In this document: positions 44,251 through 52,555 of the stretch, piece by piece
Position numbering within the stretch: the first letter of the stretch is position 1
How the letters are laid out: each line of letters begins with the position of its first letter
Origin: Ohtaekwangia sp.
GTDB lineage: Bacteria > Bacteroidota > Bacteroidia > Cytophagales > Cyclobacteriaceae
Direction: 5' to 3'
Assembly: GCA_021155195.1 (NCBI GenBank)
Contig: JAJNPV010000021.1
Location: 186,001-250,000 of the forward strand
Length of the DNA stretch: 64,000 nucleotides
The notes under the pieces: generated by a model
What the model was told of the DNA's origin: nothing
Databases searched by the model: none
What the model saw: the letters and a program-made list of their open reading frames with translations, nothing else
Made by a program: the position numbers and the translations under genes

Positions 44251-44822
44251 TGCTCAACCTTCAAATAATCCAAATACTCAATCATTAAGTTCCCTAACTC
44301 TCCCTGAGTAATAAGCAAACTGTTTTTGTGTTTACCATTCGGAGAAGCATCAATAATCTTTTTAAGGGCTTTCATTTTCAGATAGATGCTATCAAGCATC
44401 CAGATTATCTGATACCTACGCATGAAAAGTTTTAGTTTTCCATACATGTAGTTGGCTGGCTTTGATTTAGGATTTGGAATTATGTTGCCTGAATTATCAC
44501 GCGTGAAGTGCTTGTTGAAATCAATATCACAAGGGTCTATGTATGCTCCTTCATCGTTTGATTTAATAATGTTGACATAGGAACATGCATAAACAAGGTT
44601 TGAGTAATCTGTTTTTAAATTCGGTTTCTTAGGATAATTTTTCCAAGGAATAAAATGGTCAATGTGAAAATTGTTCTTGCCTCCGAACCAAAAATCAGGA
44701 CAATCTGTATAGCCACAACGCCTATAGAAATCTTTTGCCAAATGTGGTTTATACTTTCGATAGTTCGTTTCGGTTTCAGTGAAGGTTCGAACTGGGTTGC
44801 TATCTCTAAATTTATTCGCCAT
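44247..44822 (-). CDS. HNH endonuclease
   Basis: A 191-residue nuclease. A zinc-knuckle-like RRCGYTDCPD precedes the catalytic core HIDHFIPWKNYP, and the block YSNLVYACSYVNIIKSND supplies the Asn and the later metal ligands of an HNH motif (the last His is replaced in the usual CxxCN..K pattern by VNIIKS). A helical tail of about 80 residues follows. It overlaps the receiver gene by 11 bases and the methyltransferase gene by 4 bases, so the three are translated together. By context it is the cleaving subunit of a restriction-like system. Confidence 0.82.
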   Translation of the reverse strand: MANKFRDSNPVRTFTETETNYRKYKPHLAKDFYRRCGYTDCPDFWFGGKNNFHIDHFIPWKNYPKKPNLKTDYSNLVYACSYVNIIKSNDEGAYIDPCDIDFNKHFTRDNSGNIIPNPKSKPANYMYGKLKLFMRRYQIIWMLDSIYLKMKALKKIIDASPNGKHKNSLLITQGELGNLMIEYLDYLKVEQ

Positions 44823-45486
44823 CTTTCTTGTTAACTTTTTTTAGAAGTTCATCAACCTTAGAAATAATTTCCGTTAGCCGTTTTGTGTTGGAAAGTGATT
44901 TGTACTCTTCGGGAATTGCATTTCGTTTGTCGATACTTGTTTCAAGAAAGTGGTCTAAACGAATTATCGCTTCTTCGTCTTCAATGTTTGCTTTGTTTGA
45001 ATTTCTTAATTCAAGCAAGCGATTTAATTCTCTTTCAGCGTTTGTAATTTTTATTTTGTAATGAATGATTTGGCTCTCTACTCTTTGCAGAAAATTGGCC
45101 TTAACCTTTGCCGCCTTTTCAGAACCATGTAAAATATTTTTTATGTAAACAAGGTTAACATCATCGCTTGCTTTAATTGCGTTATCATCGAATGATGTCA
45201 TCACAAAGCAAGGGAATGATTCTCGTATTGTAAGTATTTCCTGAACTAACTGAACCCCATTGTAAGGCACATTATATTTAATATCGTCTTTCATTTCGTT
45301 CAACATAAAGTCAGTAACAATTGCATCGGGATTATGTTTGAAAATTACCTGAATCATTTCTTCAAGTTCTTCCTGAGGAAACTCTCCAATTACTTCGAAC
45401 TTTTCGTTGCTGTTAGTTTCATCAACATAATCCTTGAAGTCATCAATGTCTGTTTTCTGCTCGTCAATGAAAATTATTTTATACAT
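44812..45486 (-). CDS. Receiver-domain protein without DNA-binding domain
   Basis: A 224-residue protein. Residues 1-130 read as a response-regulator receiver: IIFIDEQK gives the acidic pair (Asp8, Glu9), DAIVTDFMLNE gives the phospho-acceptor candidate Asp59, CFVMTSFDD gives the Ser/Thr position and VYIKNIL the conserved Lys. The rest (about 135-224) is a charged helical region with ITNAERELNRLLELR, not an HTH. Receiver proteins with helical outputs act by protein-protein contact. It starts 4 bases after the GHKL gene and runs into the HNH gene, so its natural input is the GHKL protein and its natural output the nuclease. This is inference. Confidence 0.75.
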   Translation of the reverse strand: MYKIIFIDEQKTDIDDFKDYVDETNSNEKFEVIGEFPQEELEEMIQVIFKHNPDAIVTDFMLNEMKDDIKYNVPYNGVQLVQEILTIRESFPCFVMTSFDDNAIKASDDVNLVYIKNILHGSEKAAKVKANFLQRVESQIIHYKIKITNAERELNRLLELRNSNKANIEDEEAIIRLDHFLETSIDKRNAIPEEYKSLSNTKRLTEIISKVDELLKKVNKKDGE

Positions 45487-45489
45487 GAT

Positions 45490-48072
45490 TTATATTTTTT
45501 TATACCTGATTGGGAATGTTATTCTGATTCCAAATCCTTCACTTGGAAAAAGGAGTTTTGCTGTTGCATCATTTTCTTCAGTAATTGATTTTACAATCCA
45601 TAAACCTAAACCGGTTCCTTCTTCTTCACCGGTTATTGCATTTCGCTTTGTTGTAAATAACGGTTCAAAAATTATTTCAGGTTTCTCAATATCTTTTGAA
45701 AGCCCTGGGCCATTATCGTAGTAGTCAATTACAATCTCTTTTGAATTGTCGGTAGCTGAAATCAAAATTTGTCTCTGCCTGTTTATTGTTGAGAGATTGA
45801 AAGCATCAATTGAGTTTACGAGCAGGTTGTTAAATATACTGTCAATGTCAATTTCAAAAACACGCAAATCGATGTCTGCGATTTTTGAAACATCAAGTTC
45901 AATTCCTCTGTTTTCCGTAACAGTCAACCAGTCATTTTTAAACTCGTTGAAATACTTTTTAAGAAATAATTGTTTTCGCTTTCTCTTATCCTTTCTTGCT
46001 GCGCCTAATGAAAAGTTTAACCAGTTTTGCATTTTCAAATCCTGCTTACGCATCTTTTCAAGATGGGCATAGGGATTTTTTCTTTCTTCTGCATTGTCGT
46101 ATTCTGATTCTAAAACTTTTTGTATGAATAGATTTTTGAGTTTATCAACTCGTGAACCCAGGACATTATTAAGCTTGCTTAAATCATGGCTGAACGATGC
46201 TAATACAATTCCACTACTTGCCAACCCTCTCAACACTTTCTGTTCTTCCTTTAACTTCTCTATTTCTTCTTCCTTCTTTTCAATTTCAAAAGCTAGAATT
46301 TCTCTTTCTTGTTCGTCTTGTGATTGCTGACCTGAATTTGGGTTGGAGTTATCGGGATTATTACTTGCTGCTAGTGCTTTGGCTCGACTATCAGCCAAAA
46401 TCTTTTTAGCAAGTTCTTCAGCTTTTTTTCTGTCCCTTTCAGGGCCAAACTTGATTTCATCATACATTGACATTTCTCTTGCAATGTATGCTCTGTCGTT
46501 TTCAAAAACATTTATAATCGAAGCTATAAGCGTTTTGAAGATTTGAAAAGTTGTATTTTCCTGTAATCCTTCTCGGCTTGATTTGTCTTCAAAATTCACA
46601 TTTGTTAGACGAGATATTTTTACTGCCCCCGCCACATTTTCAGGCTCTACTCTGTAACCGCCTTCTTCTTTAGCTACACCCGCGGGACTTGCCGCTTTTC
46701 TATTTCCTAAACCCAACCAATCAAAAGCAACATCACTAACTTCGCCATATGGTCTTACCCTGAAATTGTCTCTGAATAACTTAACCCCGCCAAACTTGTT
46801 TAGCCAGTCCTTTCTATTATTTGATTGAAATTTTCTATAGAAAAATCTATTTGCATCTGGCGTGCTGAAAGTTCTTTTTAGAAAATAAAATGAAAAATCA
46901 AAAACTCCGATATTACTAAAAATATTGTCTTTGTCTGCTGCTGCATATCCCGGCAATAACTTTGAAAATGTCGTGTCCTTTACCCAAACCCCCTGTGTAA
47001 AATCAGCATGAGTATAAGGGGATTCTTTCATTGCTTCGCGATTAAAGAAATCAGGTGGAATGAGTTCAACATCATATTCCTTGCGATAAACAGTTATCTT
47101 GACATTTTGATTTTCATCAGCAACTGCCGTGAGCTTGTAATCAAAATCATCGCAAATAGAACCAAGAACTTCACCATATTTTTCAGGGAGTAAAGAACTG
47201 AAAAGGTAAATTTCAAATTCGCCACTCTCCTTTGGGGGAACCAAAACTTCTAAATCGGAAAAAACTTGGTCAACAAAATAGTCCTCCCAATTTTCTCTTA
47301 GCTCCGAAATTTTCAAAATTGTTCCGTATCGGAAATCTTTTTCAAAATTAACTTTTGACAAGTCAATTTCGGGAACTCTGTTTTGAATTTCATCTTTGAG
47401 TGAAGTAGTATTAAATCCATTCAGGTCTGCATTTACTTTGTCAATTGTTTTAAACTCGCCTTCAAAATCTTCCCAATTCACTTTCCAAATGTAACCATCA
47501 TAACTAGTTAGGCTGCCATTCTCGTCAATGTCATGGTCATGATTCTTAGGATTGAAAACTGTTATCATTTCACACTTGTTTCCAAGTTTGTCTAGTGCAA
47601 ATCGTCCAATTCCTTTCGCACCTGCCTTTACTCTTCCTGATTGTGTAAAAACATTGTGTGCTTTGTTATCAGTGCCAATTGTCATCCAATGATCTCTGAT
47701 AATTTTCTGTGTCATCCCTTCCCCAGCATCAATGATGTAAAGAGATGAAAAGCGATTTATGCTTTTCTTGAATTCAGCTTTCTGTTCGTCTGAAACATCT
47801 TCCCGTAAAAAAAACGAATCATCTCTTTGTTCATACAAACTATTAATAACTTCTTGGCTAATTCCTTTTGAGATTAGGTCGTTGTAATTTCCTTGCGACA
47901 ATTCGGAAACAACAGTTGAATACCTGTTATCAAAAAACACAATGCTTACTTTGCTGTCAGCATCGTAACCATTTTTGACGAGTTCAATAATTGCTCCTTT
48001 GGAAGTGGCGATGTTTTCCCTTCCAATTAACCTCGCGGTTCTAGCTGAAACTTTAAATGGTATTTGCGCCAT
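45490..48072 (-). CDS. Double GHKL ATPase / histidine-kinase-like protein
   Basis: An 860-residue cytoplasmic protein with two ATP-binding GHKL modules. The first, at the N-terminus, has GAIIELVKNGYDAD (N-box), IIDAGEGMTQK and GRVKAGAKGIGRFALDKLG, as in Hsp90/MutL/MORC-type ATPases. After a central part and a coiled coil (EKKEEEIEKLKEEQKVL) comes a kinase-like half: ASFSHDLSKLNNVLGSRVD may be an H-box, NNLLVNSIDAF is an N-box, and YDNGPGLSKDI and EGTGLGLWIVKSI are G-boxes. No sensor or membrane domain is present. It heads the operon of receiver, HNH nuclease and methyltransferase. A TATCTTTG sequence (minus strand, 48083-48090) matches the -7 consensus but lacks a -33 partner. Confidence 0.85.
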   Translation of the reverse strand: MAQIPFKVSARTARLIGRENIATSKGAIIELVKNGYDADSKVSIVFFDNRYSTVVSELSQGNYNDLISKGISQEVINSLYEQRDDSFFLREDVSDEQKAEFKKSINRFSSLYIIDAGEGMTQKIIRDHWMTIGTDNKAHNVFTQSGRVKAGAKGIGRFALDKLGNKCEMITVFNPKNHDHDIDENGSLTSYDGYIWKVNWEDFEGEFKTIDKVNADLNGFNTTSLKDEIQNRVPEIDLSKVNFEKDFRYGTILKISELRENWEDYFVDQVFSDLEVLVPPKESGEFEIYLFSSLLPEKYGEVLGSICDDFDYKLTAVADENQNVKITVYRKEYDVELIPPDFFNREAMKESPYTHADFTQGVWVKDTTFSKLLPGYAAADKDNIFSNIGVFDFSFYFLKRTFSTPDANRFFYRKFQSNNRKDWLNKFGGVKLFRDNFRVRPYGEVSDVAFDWLGLGNRKAASPAGVAKEEGGYRVEPENVAGAVKISRLTNVNFEDKSSREGLQENTTFQIFKTLIASIINVFENDRAYIAREMSMYDEIKFGPERDRKKAEELAKKILADSRAKALAASNNPDNSNPNSGQQSQDEQEREILAFEIEKKEEEIEKLKEEQKVLRGLASSGIVLASFSHDLSKLNNVLGSRVDKLKNLFIQKVLESEYDNAEERKNPYAHLEKMRKQDLKMQNWLNFSLGAARKDKRKRKQLFLKKYFNEFKNDWLTVTENRGIELDVSKIADIDLRVFEIDIDSIFNNLLVNSIDAFNLSTINRQRQILISATDNSKEIVIDYYDNGPGLSKDIEKPEIIFEPLFTTKRNAITGEEEGTGLGLWIVKSITEENDATAKLLFPSEGFGIRITFPIRYKKI

Positions 48073-48558
48073 AGTTATCTCTCAAAGATAATATTTTCCC
48101 TTCAGCTATTATACATCATAAATACCTGAATATCAAATACTACCAATTTCCAATGTTATATTCTATCTCTGGATTGGGGGACTTTTGGCTCTTGCCATAG
48201 CTTTGGTGTCGCGGTGGGTTTGTGTGGCTATGGCATGTGCCAAATGTGTGGGGGAAATCGAAGCACAATCTTCTTAAAAATGCGAAGGGTCGGCTGTATT
48301 AATTTTTAGTCTGTCCCACCTTTAATTTTTTCAAAGCCCAAGTTGTCTGTGAAGCCGTTCACTTGTCCCCGTGGGAAATCGTGGATTGAAAAATTGTCGT
48401 CTGTTTTTTTTGAAACCAAATTTGAGCGATTCACTGTCCGCCCACCGCAAAGTTTCTTAGGAGCAAAAATGCTCATTTTTAGCCGTAACACGCGCATTAC
48501 GCTTATACAATGTTGGTGGTTCGTGCTTCTGTTTTTACTCACTAGTCTGTCCAATTTT
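48073..48558. other. Intergenic region between the restriction-like operon and the lipase
   Basis: No gene is supported. It contains the hairpin at 48184-48244, a GAGCA/TGCTC dyad at 48461-48474, and the sequence GCGCATTACGCTTATACAAT followed by GTTGGTGG (about 48492-48519), which resembles the right half of the long inverted repeat found at 61113-61283. Confidence 0.55.
48184..48244. repeat. Boundary hairpin upstream of the restriction-like operon
   Basis: TTTGGC (48184-48189) and TGCCATAGC (48193-48201) pair with GCTATGGCA (48227-48235) and GCCAAA (48239-48244), leaving a symmetrical 3-base internal loop. The 25-base loop begins TTTGG and contains GTGGGTTTGTGTG, similar to the loop at 42605-42627. 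Confidence 0.75.
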
Positions 48559-49659
48559 TCACTTTAATTTTTCAGCTAAAAATAAATATTGTATTGGTAA
48601 ATGGTGTTGCCAAATATTTGGATTGTCAATCTGATTACTATAGAGTTTAAAGTACGCTTCGTCAGCGTAAAGTATTATTGTATTTCCAGTTCTTACATAA
48701 TAATTACTCTTATAGTATTCGGGTGTTTCAAAATTCGGTATTTGTTTTTTAACTGCTTGCGAAACCATTTTACCTAAATATTTCTCATAGTTTCTCTGGG
48801 CTTTTTTACTCGGTTTACTCAATTGATTGTAAACTCTTTTTAAAGCGATGTTGGCTGGAAATTTTTGTTTCTTTATAATTGACTTTGCATTACGAAATGG
48901 GTTCACAGAAGTAAAGTCATCTACTGTTTGAACTGAGAATGGAACATCAGGAACCCAGTCAGCCGTGTTGACAACATTATAAGCCCATCCACCTTCTGTC
49001 ATTTTTTCATAGTCATAAGCAAAAAATAAATTCCCGGGTTTTGGTCCGGCACTGCAATAGGTTTTAAAGCGGATATCTTGAGGCAGTTTTTTGTCAAGTT
49101 TCAGGTTCTCCAAATAAGCATTGAGCATAAACGTAATTGCACCGCCCTGACTGTGTCCTGTCAGAATAAAATCTTTGATTCCAGTTTTGTAACAAGAATC
49201 AATTTTTGTTTCAATTGTTTTTGATAGGTATGCCATTGCCACAAACCAACCTACCTGAACGGCAGCATTCTCGTGGTCAGCGAGTTTGTATGTAAACAGA
49301 AAATCTTTGTCAAGTTGAAGCTTACCTTTTGCAGGTATCATAGCAGCATAAAGGTTTGCCAGAAAGCTTGCTTCGGTCTGAATGCTGCCTTGAACTGCAA
49401 TCAAAGCAATAGATTTTTCTTTATGCACCCACAAGTCCCATATATTGTCGAATGCTACAACAGGAGAACGATAAACAAAGTTAAAATCTTGTGGGTCGGG
49501 AACGGTCTTTATTTCATTCCACTTGTCCAAAGCTATATGAGCTTTGTGATTAATTTTCAAGGTTTCAATGTATTCAGATTTTTCAAAGCCTGATTTCAAA
49601 ACCTGTGCGTCAGCCGTTTGAAAAAGTATTAAATAACTTATAAGTATTGATATTTTCAT
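48559..49659 (-). CDS. Secreted lipase-like protein (class 3 type)
   Basis: A 366-residue exported alpha/beta-hydrolase. The signal peptide ends near residue 19 (LFQTADAQ). The nucleophile elbow is LTGHSQGGAITFM near residue 171, with RFKTYCSAGPKPGN and NTADWVPDVPF downstream supplying the region of the catalytic Asp, as in class 3 (fungal-type) lipases. A His completing the triad would lie in the C-terminal part (WQHHLPIQYLF). The gene stands alone, minus strand, between two groups of boundary repeats, so it may be an independently moving unit. Confidence 0.85.
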   Translation of the reverse strand: MKISILISYLILFQTADAQVLKSGFEKSEYIETLKINHKAHIALDKWNEIKTVPDPQDFNFVYRSPVVAFDNIWDLWVHKEKSIALIAVQGSIQTEASFLANLYAAMIPAKGKLQLDKDFLFTYKLADHENAAVQVGWFVAMAYLSKTIETKIDSCYKTGIKDFILTGHSQGGAITFMLNAYLENLKLDKKLPQDIRFKTYCSAGPKPGNLFFAYDYEKMTEGGWAYNVVNTADWVPDVPFSVQTVDDFTSVNPFRNAKSIIKKQKFPANIALKRVYNQLSKPSKKAQRNYEKYLGKMVSQAVKKQIPNFETPEYYKSNYYVRTGNTIILYADEAYFKLYSNQIDNPNIWQHHLPIQYLFLAEKLK

Positions 49660-49832
49660 CCTATGTCGTTTATTTATTATTGTGTTGGTTGTCTTTCAGC
49701 ATGACCACCAACACTAGTATATAAAACGTATGCGTTTTAAAACCTACATCTTTGTCCCACGTTGCTAACGAAATTTAACAGCACGCACTTTAATAACCTA
49801 CAATACAGCATATGTTTTATATACATTGTGCA
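49660..49832. other. Upstream region of the lipase with dyads
   Basis: Two perfect dyads are present: GTGTTGGT/ACCAACAC (49682-49689 and 49707-49714), and TAAAACG/CGTTTTA around TATG near 49722-49739. The boundary motif GCTAAC is at 49764-49769. The remainder to the IS end is non-coding. Confidence 0.6.
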
Positions 49833-50863
49833 TGTTGCACAACTACTTTATAAATATAGGAATGAAAATTATCTTTGCTTATGCAAGGACGAAAAGCATT
49901 TGAAGGGAAACTCTTCACCCACTTTCAGTTATCAGATCGCGTACCGCCAGATAACTTCTACCGAAAATTAAAAGAAACACTGGACCTTCGATTTCTCTAC
50001 AAGACCACCGCATCCTATTACGGAACAGAAGGTCAGGAAAGTATCGACCCGGTTGTTTTCTTTAAACTCATCCTGATCGGATACTTAGAAAATCTGGCAA
50101 GTGACAGACGCATTATTAATACCGTTTCTATGCGACTGGGTATGCTGTTTTTTATAGGGTATAACCTTGATGAACCATTACCTTGGCACAGCACGCTAAG
50201 CCGCACACGGCAATTGTATAGTTATCATGTTTTTAAGCAACTCTTCAAAAAAGTTCTTATGCTGTGTGTGGATAAGGGCATGGTATCGGGGCGAAGACAA
50301 GCAGTGGATAGCGCATTGATAAAAGCCAATGCATCTATGGATAGCATTGCTGAAAAAGAAATCATGACCGATGCAGATCAGTTTGCTGATGAGTTAACAT
50401 AAAATGAAGAAGATAAACCACAAAAGGTAAATGCCTACAAAAAGAAGAAGGTAGAAGAACATCATCGGTGGAAACAGAAAGCCTATCAAGGTCAGCCTGC
50501 CAGTCGGGTAAACCAAAAGCCAGAAACACCGGAAGATAAGCGTCCGAAGTTTCTCAGTAATCATACTCATTACAGTACTACCGATAAAGATGCTCGCATG
50601 ATGGCAGCCGTTGCTTACAATCTCAAGAAGATGATGAAGTTTAAAACTACTAGACCCATGACAGCGATGGCATGGATGCCGAAAGAGGTTGATCAATTTT
50701 TAACTTCTCTATTTTTTCACTTCAATTCTCTAACAATACTAAAACTCTAAAGCGAAAAGTAAATTTTCAGCTTACAGATGAAGTTATCCTCTGAGTTATT
50801 CACAATATAATTTGCGGATCGAAATTTTATAAAGAAATCCTCTTTAGACGATGTTGTGCAACA
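49833..50863 (+). mobile_element. Decayed IS1182-family insertion sequence
   Basis: Ends are defined by the perfect 11-bp terminal inverted repeats TGTTGCACAAC (49833-49843) and GTTGTGCAACA (50853-50863). The element is only 1031 bases, about 0.5 kb shorter than usual, because the central part of the transposase is deleted. It separates two halves of what may have been one boundary site (GCTAAC at 49764 and GTTAGC at 50873). No clear target duplication was found. Confidence 0.85.
49881..50750 (+). pseudogene. IS1182-family transposase, nonsense mutation and internal deletion
   Basis: The first 173 codons encode the typical start of IS1182 transposases (FTHFQLSDRVPPDNFYRKLK, SIDPVVFFKLILIGYLENL, DEPLPWHSTLSRTRQLY, QAVDSALIKANASMDS). 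A TAA at 50400-50402 interrupts the frame. The same frame then continues with HHRWKQKAYQGQP, KFLSNHTHYSTTDKDAR and jumps directly to the C-terminal MAAVAYNLKKMMKFK, so the DDE catalytic core is missing. It cannot make an active transposase. Confidence 0.9.
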
Positions 50864-50873
50864 GCTACCGTTG

Positions 50874-51440
50874 TTAGCGGTTCGTTGTTTCTTCTCGTTT
50901 TGGTTGATAATACAATATTGTCACACCTGAATTTAGAGATTTTGTCTTTGTAAGTTTGAAAATAATTCTCTCTTTAATTTGATCAAACAGTCGCAAGCCT
51001 TTTCCTTCAAGCATAGGGTGAATACAAATTTGAAATTCATCAATAAAATTGCTGTTTAAAAGTTGAATAATAAGGCTGCGACTACCAATTAAAATGTTCT
51101 TTCCAGATTGTTGCTTGAGATCTAAAACTATTTCTTCAAGTGGTCGGTTTGCAATTTTTGCAGTTTCCTAGCCTGTGTCTTTTAACGTTTCAGAAAAAAC
51201 AATTTTTTCGATTTTGTTTATTGAGAACGCAAAGTCGTTCATTGATTTTTGGTCAGATGGATTAATCACTAATGTTTGCCAAAATTTCATTAGTTCGTAT
51301 GTTGTACGACCATACAACATTACTCCTGCATTATTTACAAGGTCTGAATAATGATGATGAAGTTTTTCGTACACTATACCCACAGTATGGTCGCAAACTC
51401 CGTCAAGTGTCATATTGATTGCTGCTATTACTTTTCTCAT
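50874..51440 (-). pseudogene. Dihydrofolate-reductase/RibD C-terminal-like protein, one nonsense codon
   Basis: The frame MRKVIAAINMTLDGVCDHT with VMLYGRTTYELMKFW is the start of a bacterial DHFR-like (RibD C-terminal) protein of about 188 residues. After TLKDTG an in-frame TAG (51168-51170) stops it, but the frame continues cleanly with ETAKIANRPLEEIVLDL, KNILIGSRSLIIQLL and HPMLEGKGLRLFDQ to a TAA at 50874-50876. The family often has Trp at the TAG position, so a TGG-to-TAG change is the simplest history. It starts 10 bases after arr. Its final stop codon overlaps the GCTAAC boundary motif. A sequencing error is the alternative. Confidence 0.8.
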
Positions 51441-51450
51441 ATTAATTCGT

Positions 51451-51900
51451 TTATTCGTCATTTAAAGAATTAATTCCTTGTTCTTTTAATCTCCGCAAAG
51501 CGTCTTTCATTTCTTGAACTTGTTCAATTGTATGACCTTGCCAAACTGTTACTTCTCCTACAACTCTAAACGGTTCTGTAGAACGGTATGACATTGTTGG
51601 ATTACCCGGGAATTTTTTGTTCGTCAAATCAGGGTCGTTTTCAATTTGTCCTGTTGGTTCAACTAAGTAAATTCTTTCTCGTCCATTACCCACAGCAAGT
51701 TCGGCTCCCCAAATTGCAGGGTCTAATGTCGCTGCAAGGAAAATATACTTTGCATTTTTTCTTGGACCAAAGTTTGAATTGTAGCCGGATTCTATACAGT
51801 CGCCAAGGTTTAGGTCTGCTTTTGTCCCGTGAAAATATGTCTGTGCAAATGGTGTTGGAGCTAAATTTTTTGAGTTGTCTTTTTCTTTGTTTTTGTCCAT
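51451..51900 (-). CDS. arr: Rifampin ADP-ribosyltransferase (Arr)
   Basis: A 149-residue enzyme that inactivates rifamycins by ADP-ribosylation. The sequence is clearly of the Arr family: TYFHGTKADLNLGDCIESGY (NAD-binding His), NFGPRKNAKYIFLAATLD, AELAVGNGRERIYLVEPTG, KFPGNPTMSYRSTEPFRVVG and EVTVWQGHTIEQV. All motifs are intact and the length matches Arr-2-like enzymes. Arr genes are known integron cassettes elsewhere; here a GGTTAGCGG motif lies about 50 bases upstream. It is followed by the broken DHFR-like gene in the same transcript. Confidence 0.95.
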   Translation of the reverse strand: MDKNKEKDNSKNLAPTPFAQTYFHGTKADLNLGDCIESGYNSNFGPRKNAKYIFLAATLDPAIWGAELAVGNGRERIYLVEPTGQIENDPDLTNKKFPGNPTMSYRSTEPFRVVGEVTVWQGHTIEQVQEMKDALRRLKEQGINSLNDE

Positions 51901-51948
51901 AGTTAAAATTATTGTCGGTTGTTCGATTGGTGGTCGTCCTACAATGAC

Positions 51949-51998
51949 CGCTAACCTTTAGATTCGTTTCATCATAAAAATAGCAATTGTTGTAGTAC
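51949..51998. repeat. 50-bp boundary repeat, copy 1
   Basis: Begins CGCTAACCTTTAG and contains TTTCATCATAAAAATAGCAA. It matches 62141-62190 at 45 of 50 positions in the same orientation. Both copies lie upstream of minus-strand genes (arr and a 223-residue unknown protein). Confidence 0.85.
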
Positions 51999-51999
51999 C

Positions 52000-52049
52000 T
52001 TTTGTGGGTAAGTGGATTACCGTTTTGGTTATCCAACTTATCCACAAAA
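52000..52049. repeat. Hairpin beside the 50-bp repeat
   Basis: TTTTGTGG, G, TAAGT, GGAT on the left pairs with ATCC, A, ACTTA, T, CCACAAAA on the right: 17 Watson-Crick pairs with one G-U pair and one bulged base. It directly follows the 50-bp repeat and may be part of the same boundary element or a terminator for plus-strand reading. Confidence 0.6.
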
Positions 52050-52555
52050 AATGCACTCAGTCCGGCTGTTTATTAGTTGTGAAAAGAGATCAAATAGATA
52101 TTCAAGGCGCTGTAGCATATTCGTGGAACATTTTAAAAAAATATACGAGAGCTAGCAAAATGTTTAGCCCGACCTGCGCGTCTCTGCACCTCGATACTCA
52201 ACTGCATCGCATAAAAATTTATTTTTTATCTGCAGTTTTTTCTATGAACACCCCATGGTTGGCTTGGAAATTGACCCACGCATAGATGGATGATACTTTT
52301 GAAGAGCGGATGACTCAACAATAGACCAATGGATTTTTTTAAGGCATCTATTCATGGCTTCAATGGTTGCTTCCCAGCAGAGCCAATGTCTGTTTCACTC
52401 AACACAATGAATCTAATTATAAATTGAATTCAAAAACTGACACAGTTTATAGAACAGACCCCTTCGATTCTAAAGTAGGTAAGGATATTTCTAAATCGTC
52501 CCGCTTACTTTATAAATATGGGTGCTTACTTCTCATTCAGAGCAACTATTTTTAC

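Larger units (their letters stand above)
51901..52555. other. Long non-coding stretch between arr and the DUF4198 gene
   Basis: It contains the boundary motif and 50-bp repeat (51949-51998) and a large hairpin (52000-52049). From about 52060 to 52555 the sequence holds only stop-rich frames without recognisable motifs, which I read as decayed or non-coding DNA. Confidence 0.6.
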
